Source: Synergistales bacterium (GTDB taxonomy: Bacteria > Synergistota > Synergistia > Synergistales > Thermovirgaceae). From it: a stretch of 9,738 bases of DNA. The position numbers were made by a program, and so were the translations under genes. The notes under the pieces are model-generated. The model saw nothing but the letters and a program-made list of their open reading frames with translations, was not told the origin of the DNA and did not search any database. Where the stretch lies: positions 1-9,738 of the forward strand of contig JAHDOX010000013.1 of NCBI GenBank assembly GCA_018434645.1, given 5' to 3'. This document shows positions 1 to 6,439 of this stretch, piece by piece. Every line of letters begins with the position of its first letter. Position 1 is the first letter of the stretch.

Positions 1-909
1 CGTCTGGGAACTGCGCACGACGCCCTTGCCGCTTTCCATGGGGACGAATTCCCGCCTGCTGCGGCTTAGCCGGGTGAAATCCAGCTCCACCTGGACGCGC
101 ACCACGGCGTTGCCCGGGCCGAAAATTGCCGAAAGCATGTTCCTGACCCTGTTTTCCAGGTCGTGCTCATGCTGCCGTTCAAGCTCCCTCTGTAAAGATG
201 AGACCCCGCCGCTTGCACCGTGGAAGATGAAAAACTCGTCTTCCACCATCTCGGAAAGGAGCCTTCCCCTGGTGTCCACCACGGAAACGTGTTCCGGCGA
301 AAGCCCCTCCACGCTGGCGGCTGTGAGGTTCATTACGGCCCGCACCTGCTCCCTGGTCATCTCGTGGCCCGGCCTGAGCCTGAGGAGGATCGACGCCGAT
401 GCCGGCTGCTCCTCCTTGAGAAAGAGCTTTGGTTTCGGCAAAACCACGTTGACCCTGGCGTCCTCGACGGCGTCCAGCTGCCGGATCGTCCTGGACAGTT
501 CGCCCTCCAGGGCCCTTATGTAGGCAACCTGCTGCTCGAAGTCGGTCATGCCCATCTTCGTGTCGTCGAATATCTCGAAACCCACGGCGCCGCCTTTGGG
601 CAGACCGTCGGAAGCGAGGGCGAGCCTGAGTTCGTGGACGTTCTTTTCGGGAACCAGCACCGCCGAAGCCGATGGTTCCAGTCGGTATTCCGCGCCGCGT
701 TCTTTAAGCATCTCGACGATGGCCGCCTGGTCGAGGGCGTCCAGCCCCGAGAACAGCGGGACGTAGGAAGTCCTGCCGGCAAAAAGGATCACGCCGCCGA
801 AAAAGCCCAGAAGCAGCACGGCGGCTCCCAGAAGGGCCCACCTTCCGCGTTTTCCAAGGCCGTTTAAAAACTCCCTGAACCGCTTGGCAAACTCCTTGAT
901 CTGGTCCAT
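1..909 (-). CDS. fliF: Flagellar MS-ring protein FliF (N-terminal 303 codons, cut by left window edge)
   Basis: FliF forms the membrane-embedded MS ring, the base on which the rod, C ring and export apparatus assemble. The reading frame is open from the ATG at 909 to the window edge, giving 303 residues; full FliF proteins are usually 500 to 570. Residues 24-44 are a hydrophobic membrane segment after a basic N-terminus. They are followed by the typical 'YVPLFSGL' (50-57), the 'LASDGLPKGGAVGFEIFD' stretch (98-115), 'MTDFEQQVAY' (121-130) and 'ALEGELSRTI' (133-142), all hallmarks of the YscJ/FliF ring-building domain. 'ARVNVVLPKPKLF' (151-163) and 'SVEGLSPEHVSVVD' (199-212) continue the family pattern. 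The gene starts 21 bases after the fliE stop with a modest purine-rich site (GGGAAAGGG), so it is probably co-transcribed with fliE. The C-terminal membrane segment and FliG-binding tail lie outside the window. Confidence 0.97.
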   Translation of the reverse strand, partial: MDQIKEFAKRFREFLNGLGKRGRWALLGAAVLLLGFFGGVILFAGRTSYVPLFSGLDALDQAAIVEMLKERGAEYRLEPSASAVLVPEKNVHELRLALASDGLPKGGAVGFEIFDDTKMGMTDFEQQVAYIRALEGELSRTIRQLDAVEDARVNVVLPKPKLFLKEEQPASASILLRLRPGHEMTREQVRAVMNLTAASVEGLSPEHVSVVDTRGRLLSEMVEDEFFIFHGASGGVSSLQRELERQHEHDLENRVRNMLSAIFGPGNAVVRVQVELDFTRLSRSRREFVPMESGKGVVRSSQT

Positions 910-930
910 CGCCCTTTCCCGGCCCCCGGA

Positions 931-1275
931 CTAAAGCGGCATCTGGACCAGCCTGTTATAGGCGTCCAGGAGCTTGTCCCTGATCTGGACGGCCAGCTGC
1001 AGGGCCAGATCGGCCTCGGACACCGCGGCTGCCACTTCGGAGATGTCCTCCACGTCGCCGGTGGCCATGGCCTTCATGGCAGATTCCGCGCGGAGCTGAA
1101 CGTCGTTTACCTTCTCCAGACCCTGTTTCAGGGCCTCTTCAAAGCCCTGCACCTTGTCGTCGTTTTCTTTTTTGGCCACACGAGCCGCCGCCTCGCGGGG
1201 CTTCCCCACTGCGGCGTTTCCGTAGGCCGTACGGGCATTTCCCAGGAGTGAAAGGTCGACCATGGACGAACGCAC
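931..1275 (-). CDS. fliE: Flagellar hook-basal body protein FliE
   Basis: FliE is the small adaptor that joins the MS ring (FliF) to the proximal rod and is the first protein exported by the flagellar secretion system. The product is 114 residues, close to the usual 100-115. The C-terminal half carries the family signature: a helical 'FEEALKQGLEKVNDVQLRAE' segment (45-64), then a conserved end with 'ALQLAVQIRDKLLDAYNRL' and 'VQMPL'. The start is a GTG at 1275, chosen because a GGGGGGAG site lies 6 bases upstream; the in-frame ATG four codons later would sit about 18 bases from it. It lies 42 bases after fliA and 21 before fliF. In most genomes fliE follows flgB and flgC; here those rod genes are absent and a sigma factor precedes it. 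Confidence 0.95.
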   Translation of the reverse strand: MRSSMVDLSLLGNARTAYGNAAVGKPREAAARVAKKENDDKVQGFEEALKQGLEKVNDVQLRAESAMKAMATGDVEDISEVAAAVSEADLALQLAVQIRDKLLDAYNRLVQMPL

Positions 1276-1281
1276 GTGCCA

Positions 1282-1289
1282 CTCCCCCC
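1282..1289 (-). promoter_or_regulatory. Ribosome binding site deciding the fliE GTG start
   Basis: GGGGGGAG lies 6 bases upstream of the GTG at 1275. This spacing supports the GTG rather than the ATG four codons downstream. Confidence 0.75.
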
Positions 1290-1317
1290 TTGAATATTCG
1301 GTGTATTTAAAAAGCGG

Positions 1318-2121
1318 TCAGGCCATTTCCGTTTCGCCGGAAAGGGCCTTGCGCAGTTTGTCCAGAACCCTTTTGTGAAGCTGGGATATCCGCGATTCGG
1401 AAAGACCGAACTCCTCGGCGATCTCTCGGAAATTTCGGTACCTGAAATAATAAAGCTCCACGAGGAGCTTTTCCCTGTCCGACAGTACGTCAAGCGCGCC
1501 GTGAAGCCGCTTTATCTCGTCGCCGAGAAAGGCCAGTTCCTCGGGCCCGGGGCGGTCGTCGGCCAGTATGTCGGCCTTTTCCACCTCGTTGTCATCCAGG
1601 GCCACGAGCTCGTCCAGGCACCCTACGAAGCTCCTGTTGGATATTTCCATCATTTCCCGAAGCTGCTCCTCGCTCACGCCCAGACGCTTTTTAAGCCTGT
1701 CGCTGTCGAGCCTGCCTGTTTCCTGGAGTTCCGACTCCATCGCCCTTTCCAGGGCCTGGATCTTTTCTCGGCCCGAGCGTGAGATCCAGTCGAACCTCCT
1801 CAGTTCGTCAAGCACCATGCCCCTGATCCTGGAGGCCGCGTAGGTCTGAAAGGTAAACCCGAGCGAAGGGTCGAAGCGGTCGATGGCGTCCAGAAGCCCC
1901 ATGCTCCCGTAGCTTAAAAGGTCTTCGTAGTCGAGCTCCCGGGGGGGCGTGACATTCATGCGGCGCACCACGAACCTGACCAGGTACTGGTACCTGCCGA
2001 TGATTTCCTCCTGGATCTTTCTCCGCTCCTCGCTCCTCGGAGAAAGAGTGTGATAGCGCTCCCACAACTCGGCCTCGTCGCTTTTGCCCCATTGCGCCGA
2101 GGTCCTGACCTGTCCGTCCAT
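1318..2121 (-). CDS. fliA: Flagellar sigma factor, sigma-28 family (FliA/SigD/WhiG type)
   Basis: This is an alternative sigma-70-family factor that directs RNA polymerase to late flagellar and motility promoters. From the chosen ATG it is 267 residues, near the family's 240-265. Region 2 spans about 38-108, with 'DYEDLLSYGSMGLLDAIDRF' (64-83), 'FTFQTYAASRIRG' (89-101) and 'DELRRFDWISRS' (105-116), the last characteristic of the FliA/SigD/WhiG group. Region 3 is about 112-165. Region 4 (about 208-258) has 'LSDREKLLVELYYF' and the helix-turn-helix 'FREIAEEFGLSESRISQLHK'. The ATG at 2121 was chosen because GGGGAGAGG lies just upstream; an upstream in-frame ATG at 2142 lacks a site and overlaps a dyad. 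The gene is 122 bases after flhB and 42 before fliE. Its activity is normally held by the anti-sigma FlgM, which is not seen here. Confidence 0.95.
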   Translation of the reverse strand: MDGQVRTSAQWGKSDEAELWERYHTLSPRSEERRKIQEEIIGRYQYLVRFVVRRMNVTPPRELDYEDLLSYGSMGLLDAIDRFDPSLGFTFQTYAASRIRGMVLDELRRFDWISRSGREKIQALERAMESELQETGRLDSDRLKKRLGVSEEQLREMMEISNRSFVGCLDELVALDDNEVEKADILADDRPGPEELAFLGDEIKRLHGALDVLSDREKLLVELYYFRYRNFREIAEEFGLSESRISQLHKRVLDKLRKALSGETEMA

Positions 2122-2126
2122 CGCCA

Positions 2127-2135
2127 CCTCTCCCC
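2127..2135 (-). promoter_or_regulatory. Ribosome binding site deciding the fliA start
   Basis: GGGGAGAGG lies 5 bases upstream of the ATG at 2121. It favours that codon over the more upstream in-frame ATG at 2142, which has only AT-rich sequence before it. Confidence 0.75.
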
Positions 2136-2139
2136 ACGT

Positions 2140-2180
2140 CATCGTAATTATTATTATAAACAACAGTATAAATTACGATG
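2140..2180. repeat. Perfect 10-bp inverted repeat in the fliA leader
   Basis: On the plus strand CATCGTAATT at 2140-2149 is mirrored exactly by AATTACGATG at 2171-2180, with 21 AT-rich bases between. The repeat ends 4 bases before the fliA ribosome site and would fall inside the leader transcript if the promoter at 2192-2220 is used. It could be an operator for a dimeric regulator or an RNA stem-loop affecting fliA translation. The symmetry is read directly; the role is inference. Confidence 0.6.
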
Positions 2181-2191
2181 TTTGCGGGAGT

Positions 2192-2220
2192 AGTATAAGG
2201 GGTTTTTAGGGATTATGCAA
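2192..2220 (-). promoter_or_regulatory. Possible housekeeping promoter for fliA
   Basis: TTGCAT (2220-2215) and TATACT (2197-2192) are separated by exactly 17 bases in an AT-rich gap between flhB and fliA. The -10 matches the sigma-70 consensus at five of six positions; the -35 matches only its first three. No sigma-28-like element is seen here, so fliA may be transcribed by the vegetative polymerase as well as by readthrough from flhB. Confidence 0.4.
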
Positions 2221-2243
2221 GCAGCGGGACGAAAGAGCCCAAT

Positions 2244-3455
2244 TCAGCGGGTCTTTTGGCCAGGAGTGTTTTTTTCCGGCGACTTCTTCTTTTTGAGCGA
2301 GAAGACGTAGGCCAACACCTCCGCCACGGCGACGTAAAACTCCTCGGGTATCTGTTGTCCGATTTCGACCTTGGGGTACATGCCACGGGCAAGCCCCTTG
2401 TCCTCCACTACGGGCACGCCGTGGGCCTCGCCGATCTCCCTGATGCGAAGCGCCACGTAACCCGCCCCCTTGGCCAGCACCACCGGGGCGTCCATTTTCT
2501 TGCGGTCGTACTCCAGGGCTATGGCAAGATGCGTGGGGTTCGACACGATGACGTCGGCGTCGGGAACCATGGCCATCATCCTGTTGCGGCCAATCTCGGA
2601 CTGTTTCCTGCGTATCCTCTGCCTGACCAGGGGGTCTCCCTCGGTCTGCTTGAATTCATCTTTGAGCTCCTGCTTGCTCATCTTGATGGATCGTGAGTGC
2701 TCCCATTTCTGGTAGGCGAAGTCCAAAAGCCCGAGGACCAAAAGAGCCGCGGCCATTTTTATCGACAGGTCAAACAGCATGGAAAAGACGTGGCCTGTGC
2801 CCACCCTGGCGTCGGTACGGGAGATGCCGTAGAGGTTTCCGATCTCGCCCCTGAGACCGAAGTAAAGCACGCCGAAGAGGATGGACGCCTTGAGAAGGGC
2901 TTTGGCCGCCTCGACGGCCGACCGGAGGCTGAACATGCGCTTGAGGCCCCGCATGGGGTGGAACCTGTCGGTTTTGGGAATCAGGGGTTTTACGGTTATC
3001 TTAAGCCCCACCTGGAACGCCGAAGTGGAAAAGGCGCTTAAAGACGCCACCAGGGCGAGGGGAAACCAGATTGCGAGAAAAGTGCGCACCCCCGAGGCGA
3101 CAAGCATACCGACCCAGTCTCCTCCCATGACTCCCGAGGCCACGTTGCCCATGTTCCACACGAGAAAGCCCCTGTAGCACCTCCACGCCGCGCCCGAAAA
3201 AAGAAAGAGCGCGGCCGTACCAGCCATGATCATGACGGCCGCGGTGAGATCCTTGCTCTGGGCAACGCGCCCTTCCTCGCGCTCCTTGCGCCTCTTTCGC
3301 GGCGTGGCCTCCTCGGTCTTTTCCTGGGAGCAAAACTGCAGGTCACAACAAAGCGGCCCCCTTGCCGGGGCCGCTTCCGAGATGTTTTCCGCCGGCCTTT
3401 TCAGTCGATTATCGTCGTCGCCGCGCCGTTGGGTCTTTTTGCTCTTTTCGGCCAC
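2244..3455 (-). CDS. flhB: Flagellar export gate protein FlhB with N-terminal extension
   Basis: FlhB sits in the inner membrane as part of the flagellar type III export gate and switches substrate class from rod/hook to filament proteins. The product is 403 residues; relatives are commonly 350-385. 'DLQFCSQEKTEEATPRKRR' (38-56) aligns with the usual N-terminus ('NLQFF.QEKTE'). Residues 1 to about 35 are therefore an extra basic/polar segment, and Cys36, Cys37 and Cys42 cluster at the junction. Four membrane segments lie near 72-90, 122-145, 185-205 and 228-247. The cytoplasmic domain includes 'KQTEGDPLVRQRIRRKQ' (269-285), the autocleavage motif NPTH (306-309) and 'VEDKGLARGMY' (350-360). 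The GTG start is backed by GGGAG at 7 bases. The gene follows flgL by 18 bases, an unusual position away from fliPQR and flhA. Confidence 0.97.
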   Translation of the reverse strand: MAEKSKKTQRRGDDDNRLKRPAENISEAAPARGPLCCDLQFCSQEKTEEATPRKRRKEREEGRVAQSKDLTAAVMIMAGTAALFLFSGAAWRCYRGFLVWNMGNVASGVMGGDWVGMLVASGVRTFLAIWFPLALVASLSAFSTSAFQVGLKITVKPLIPKTDRFHPMRGLKRMFSLRSAVEAAKALLKASILFGVLYFGLRGEIGNLYGISRTDARVGTGHVFSMLFDLSIKMAAALLVLGLLDFAYQKWEHSRSIKMSKQELKDEFKQTEGDPLVRQRIRRKQSEIGRNRMMAMVPDADVIVSNPTHLAIALEYDRKKMDAPVVLAKGAGYVALRIREIGEAHGVPVVEDKGLARGMYPKVEIGQQIPEEFYVAVAEVLAYVFSLKKKKSPEKNTPGQKTR

Positions 3456-3462
3456 CGCCCGA

Positions 3463-3470
3463 CTCCCTTT
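3463..3470 (-). promoter_or_regulatory. Ribosome binding site deciding the flhB GTG start
   Basis: AAAGGGAG lies 7 bases upstream of the GTG at 3455, inside the 18-base flgL-flhB gap. It supports translation of the unusual N-terminal extension. Confidence 0.75.
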
Positions 3471-3473
3471 CGT

Positions 3474-6395
3474 CTAGCCCAGGTAATCCACCAGGGTCGG
3501 CTGCAAAACCCTCGAGATGGTCGAAAGCGTCGCCTGGTAGACGATCTGGGCCATCTGAAGCTCCGTCGCCGCCTCGGCAATGTCGACGTCCATGATGCCG
3601 CTGTAAAGGTCCGTCATCGCCAGGTTGTTGTCTTTGAGCCTGCTCAGGGCCGTTTCGTACCTTCGGCTCAGCGCGCCTGCGGTCGCCCTGGCACTAAGGA
3701 TGTCGTCCATTGCCACATCAAGCTTCGAGAGGAGCGTATCTGAAAGCCCTTCGGCGGCGCCCTGCTCCACAGCATGGATCAGGTCGTCCAAAAGGCCAAA
3801 GAGGTCGCTTTTCTGCACGTCTGCGGCGGTGCGTTTCGTCACCGTCTGGGCGAAGGGACCGGAGGCCCCCGAAGCGCTCCGTGTGGGCGTGGTGCCGCCT
3901 GGCGTTAGCATTGTCATGCCCGCCGGCACGCTCAAGGAGAAAGCCTTCCCTTCAGGCGACGTCAAAACCAGTTCGCCCTCCGCAGTAACCACGGCCCGCA
4001 GGTCGCTTCCACCGAAGCGGGCGTTGATGTGGTCCGCCACGCCCTCAAGGTCGGCCACCTCGGCCAGGTCTATATCAACCGTGTATCCGTCCACTTCGAC
4101 GGAAAACACTCCGCCCCCCGTCCAGGAGCCCGAGGCTGCCCTCACGTCGGTGTTAATGCCGAAATACTCTGCGGCGTTACCGGTGAGGTCGAAGACATTG
4201 ACTGCCGAACCGTCTTTGGCCGCCAGCGCGATACGCCTGTCTCCCGCACCGTTGGAGGTAACGGAAACGTCCAGCCACCCTCCGGCGAGCTCCCCGAGCT
4301 TTTTCGCCAGGTCATCCACCGTGTCCGTAGCTGCCACGGGGACTTCGAGCCTCCGTCCAGCCGTCTCGACGACGAAACGGCCCGGCGTTCCGGCCGGGAG
4401 GGTTTCGTCCACCAATCCGCCGGTAACGCCCGCCTGCAGCCCCGCAGCCATGGCAAGGCCCGAAGACAGCCCGCCCAGGGCCGGGTCGGCGTAGGGCAAA
4501 TCAATCACCCGCAAGGGTTCGCCCGTTTTCGAATACAGTGCCAACGATTTGTCACCATTGACCAGGTCCACGCCTATTACGTCGCTTCCGACTTGCTGCC
4601 TTATTTCCCTGGCAAGGGCCTCCGGGTCAAGATGGCCCGTCCCGTCGTCGACGCTATCGCCCAGAAGGGCCACCCTGTGGAGCGTACCTCCCACTTCCAC
4701 TCCCAAAAGGGCGGGCACGTCGCCCGGGGCAAAACCTGGTAAATCCACGCCTGACAGGTCGTGTGTGACCAGGGCGCTGGAGATACCCAGATCACTCGCG
4801 TAGGAATTGGTTTTGTCATATACGGACAGGGGAGAACCGTCCTTTGTGGTGATTACGAGCCGAAGGCTTTCGCTTTCTGCGTGAAGCGAGTTCGAGTCGG
4901 TGGGGTTTTCGGCCGCCGGTTCCTCCTGGACCACTACGTCGAGCCAGTCGCCCGCGGCGGCCTTGAGCCGGTCCGCGAATTCCCGTAACGTGAGGTCCGG
5001 TTCATCGTTTATTACCAGATTCATCTTCCGGTCGCCCGAGACGAAGACCATGTCGAGGGTCTGGTTGGTGGTATCCCCCAGGGAATCGGCGGGGAGGGCG
5101 TGGGTTGAAACCGTCGCCGTCTCGAGCCCCAAAAAGGCGGCCAACCCCATGTGAGACGTGTCCACCTGTCGGCTTGCCGGTTCCGACATGGCCTGCACCG
5201 GGAAAAGGTCCGCAGCTCCTCCCGCGGCGGTGACGGAGAACCTGTCGTCGGGGTCGGTCCCCACGATGGTGATGGAGCCATCCGTCCTGGCTCCCGCCCA
5301 GATGCCCTCTATCATCGAAATGGATTGCGCCACGGTCTCCAGGTCGTCTCCGGCGGCCACTTCCACAGTGAATTTGCCGCCCTTTGCGAATTCAAGCTCC
5401 AGCGTTCCGGCCGAAGGCGCCGTCCAGGCCACTCCCGTCGCTTGCGACAACATCCTCTGCACGGGGGCGAAACTGTCCGTATCGGGCATGGAAACCACCC
5501 GCAAGGGCTCCCCGGTGAGGCTTAGTATCGTGAGCTTTTGCGTGCCCGCCTCCGAGTCGGTGACGACCGAGGCGTGGACGAGCTTGCCCGCTTCTTCAGA
5601 GCCGTTTATCATCTCCGCAATTTCCTGGAGGGAATAACCCTTTACCTTCTCGCCGGGCGAGCGGAAACCGTCGTAATCGGTGTTATCGGCCAGGGAATCG
5701 TCATTCGTGTCGTTCCACCTTTCGGGGATGGGCACCCTCGCCGATTTGTCCCCCACACAGATTTTGAGTTCCTCGGAAGTCCCCTCCCACCTGAAGTCCA
5801 GGGGGACCTCCACGGACGTCACGGACCGGCGCTCGAAACTCAGGGGGAAGACGTCGCGCCCGTTAAGGGATACCTGCCCCGTCTGCCCTTTCTCGATCTC
5901 AAAAACTATATGCCCCCCGTCGCCCTGGTAAACTACCTGACCGTCCGCCTGCATCAGGAAGGGTCGCGTCGACGTATCGAAGCCCGAGAGCAGAAAGCGC
6001 CCTTCCACGTCGAAATTGGCCGTCTGGATGAGCTCGTCCCTCATGCCCTCTATGTCCCGGGCCAAGGCGGCGAGGTCCACCTGCGAAAGGCCTCCGTCGC
6101 CGGCGTAAATGACCTTTTCCCTTATGGAGGAGATGAGATTGGTCGCCTGTTCCAGGGCCGTGTCGGTATTGGAAAGCCATGTCACGGCGTCGTCGAGGTT
6201 CCGCTGGTATTGTTCGTTCCGCGCAAGGGAAGTGCCCACGGTCATCCCGCGGGTGACCTCGGCAGGATTGTCCGAGGGCTTGCCGTATTTCTGCTGGCTC
6301 GATATCTGTTTTTGTATGTCCATCAGCCGTTTCAATCCGGCGTGCATGTCCTGCAGGAACACGCTCGACATCATCGATTGGGAAATGCGCTCCAA
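3474..6395 (-). CDS. flgL: Giant flagellar hook-filament junction protein FlgL (HAP3)
   Basis: FlgL forms the junction ring between hook and filament and is exported through the flagellar channel. The product is 973 residues, about three times the usual 300. The ends are typical: residues 1-145 ('RISQSMM' 3-9, 'SDNPAEVTRG' 41-50, 'LARDIEGMRDELIQTAN' 111-127, 'GRFLLSGFDT' 132-141) and 860-973 ('NNLAMTDLYSGIMDVDIAEA' 923-942, 'IVYQATLSTISRVLQPTLVD' 951-970). These form the coiled-coil D0/D1 core shared with flagellin. Residues about 200-850 are an inserted outer region of about six divergent repeats (see the repeat entry). A DxNxD loop near 229-240 may bind a metal ion. The start is a TTG at 6395, chosen because AGAGGTGG lies 6 bases upstream and the resulting N-terminus fits the family. 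There is one cysteine (213). flgK, normally just upstream, is absent. Confidence 0.92.
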   Translation of the reverse strand: MERISQSMMSSVFLQDMHAGLKRLMDIQKQISSQQKYGKPSDNPAEVTRGMTVGTSLARNEQYQRNLDDAVTWLSNTDTALEQATNLISSIREKVIYAGDGGLSQVDLAALARDIEGMRDELIQTANFDVEGRFLLSGFDTSTRPFLMQADGQVVYQGDGGHIVFEIEKGQTGQVSLNGRDVFPLSFERRSVTSVEVPLDFRWEGTSEELKICVGDKSARVPIPERWNDTNDDSLADNTDYDGFRSPGEKVKGYSLQEIAEMINGSEEAGKLVHASVVTDSEAGTQKLTILSLTGEPLRVVSMPDTDSFAPVQRMLSQATGVAWTAPSAGTLELEFAKGGKFTVEVAAGDDLETVAQSISMIEGIWAGARTDGSITIVGTDPDDRFSVTAAGGAADLFPVQAMSEPASRQVDTSHMGLAAFLGLETATVSTHALPADSLGDTTNQTLDMVFVSGDRKMNLVINDEPDLTLREFADRLKAAAGDWLDVVVQEEPAAENPTDSNSLHAESESLRLVITTKDGSPLSVYDKTNSYASDLGISSALVTHDLSGVDLPGFAPGDVPALLGVEVGGTLHRVALLGDSVDDGTGHLDPEALAREIRQQVGSDVIGVDLVNGDKSLALYSKTGEPLRVIDLPYADPALGGLSSGLAMAAGLQAGVTGGLVDETLPAGTPGRFVVETAGRRLEVPVAATDTVDDLAKKLGELAGGWLDVSVTSNGAGDRRIALAAKDGSAVNVFDLTGNAAEYFGINTDVRAASGSWTGGGVFSVEVDGYTVDIDLAEVADLEGVADHINARFGGSDLRAVVTAEGELVLTSPEGKAFSLSVPAGMTMLTPGGTTPTRSASGASGPFAQTVTKRTAADVQKSDLFGLLDDLIHAVEQGAAEGLSDTLLSKLDVAMDDILSARATAGALSRRYETALSRLKDNNLAMTDLYSGIMDVDIAEAATELQMAQIVYQATLSTISRVLQPTLVDYLG
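3912..5783 (-). repeat. About six divergent internal repeats in FlgL (Flagellin_IN-like)
   Basis: By eye, units lie at FlgL residues about 205-305, 328-400, 445-540, 562-635, 672-748 and 762-828. Each has a beta-strand pair (such as 'VFSVEVDGYTVDIDL'), a short helix ('LEGVADHINARFG', 'VDDLAKKLGELAG', 'LREFADRLKAAAG') and a hairpin ending in 'LVLTSPEG' or 'IALAAKDG'. This layout recalls the Flagellin_IN motif of variable flagellin-type domains. Units 1 and 4 share 'TGEPLRV'; units 3 and 5 share 'WLDV' and a 'DG(S)..V.D' hairpin. Units 1 and 4 also keep an identical 12-base stretch (plus strand 5496-5507 and 4506-4517), a trace of duplication. Confidence 0.7.
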
Positions 6396-6401
6396 GGAGC
6401 A

Positions 6402-6409
6402 CCACCTCT
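6402..6409 (-). promoter_or_regulatory. Ribosome binding site deciding the flgL TTG start
   Basis: AGAGGTGG lies 6 bases upstream of the TTG at 6395, in the 44-base flgE-flgL gap. No ATG or GTG start is available at a suitable distance, and the TTG gives the expected FlgL N-terminus. Confidence 0.65.
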
Positions 6410-6439
6410 TTTCGTCTTTTCAAGCGTCCGCCGGATGCG

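Noticed and set aside
2122..2163. Upstream starts for the sigma factor, adding 14 residues
   Set aside because: The added residues come from the AT-rich leader and dyad, and no ribosome site precedes those codons.
2222..2243. Possible terminator after flhB
   Set aside because: Only a GGG/CCC 3-bp stem can be drawn and no T run follows, so readthrough into fliA remains possible.
3625..4494. Plus-strand open frame of 289 codons rich in Ser, Ala and Pro
   Set aside because: Antisense shadow of the flgL C-terminal repeats and core; composition reflects codon bias of the opposite strand.
5682..5689. Second exact GCCGATAA (minus strand)
   Set aside because: It lies inside the flgL coding sequence (codons for Leu-Ala-Asp-Asn), has no TAAA-like element 15 bases upstream and no gene start behind it. 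It shows that the 8-mer can occur by chance here.
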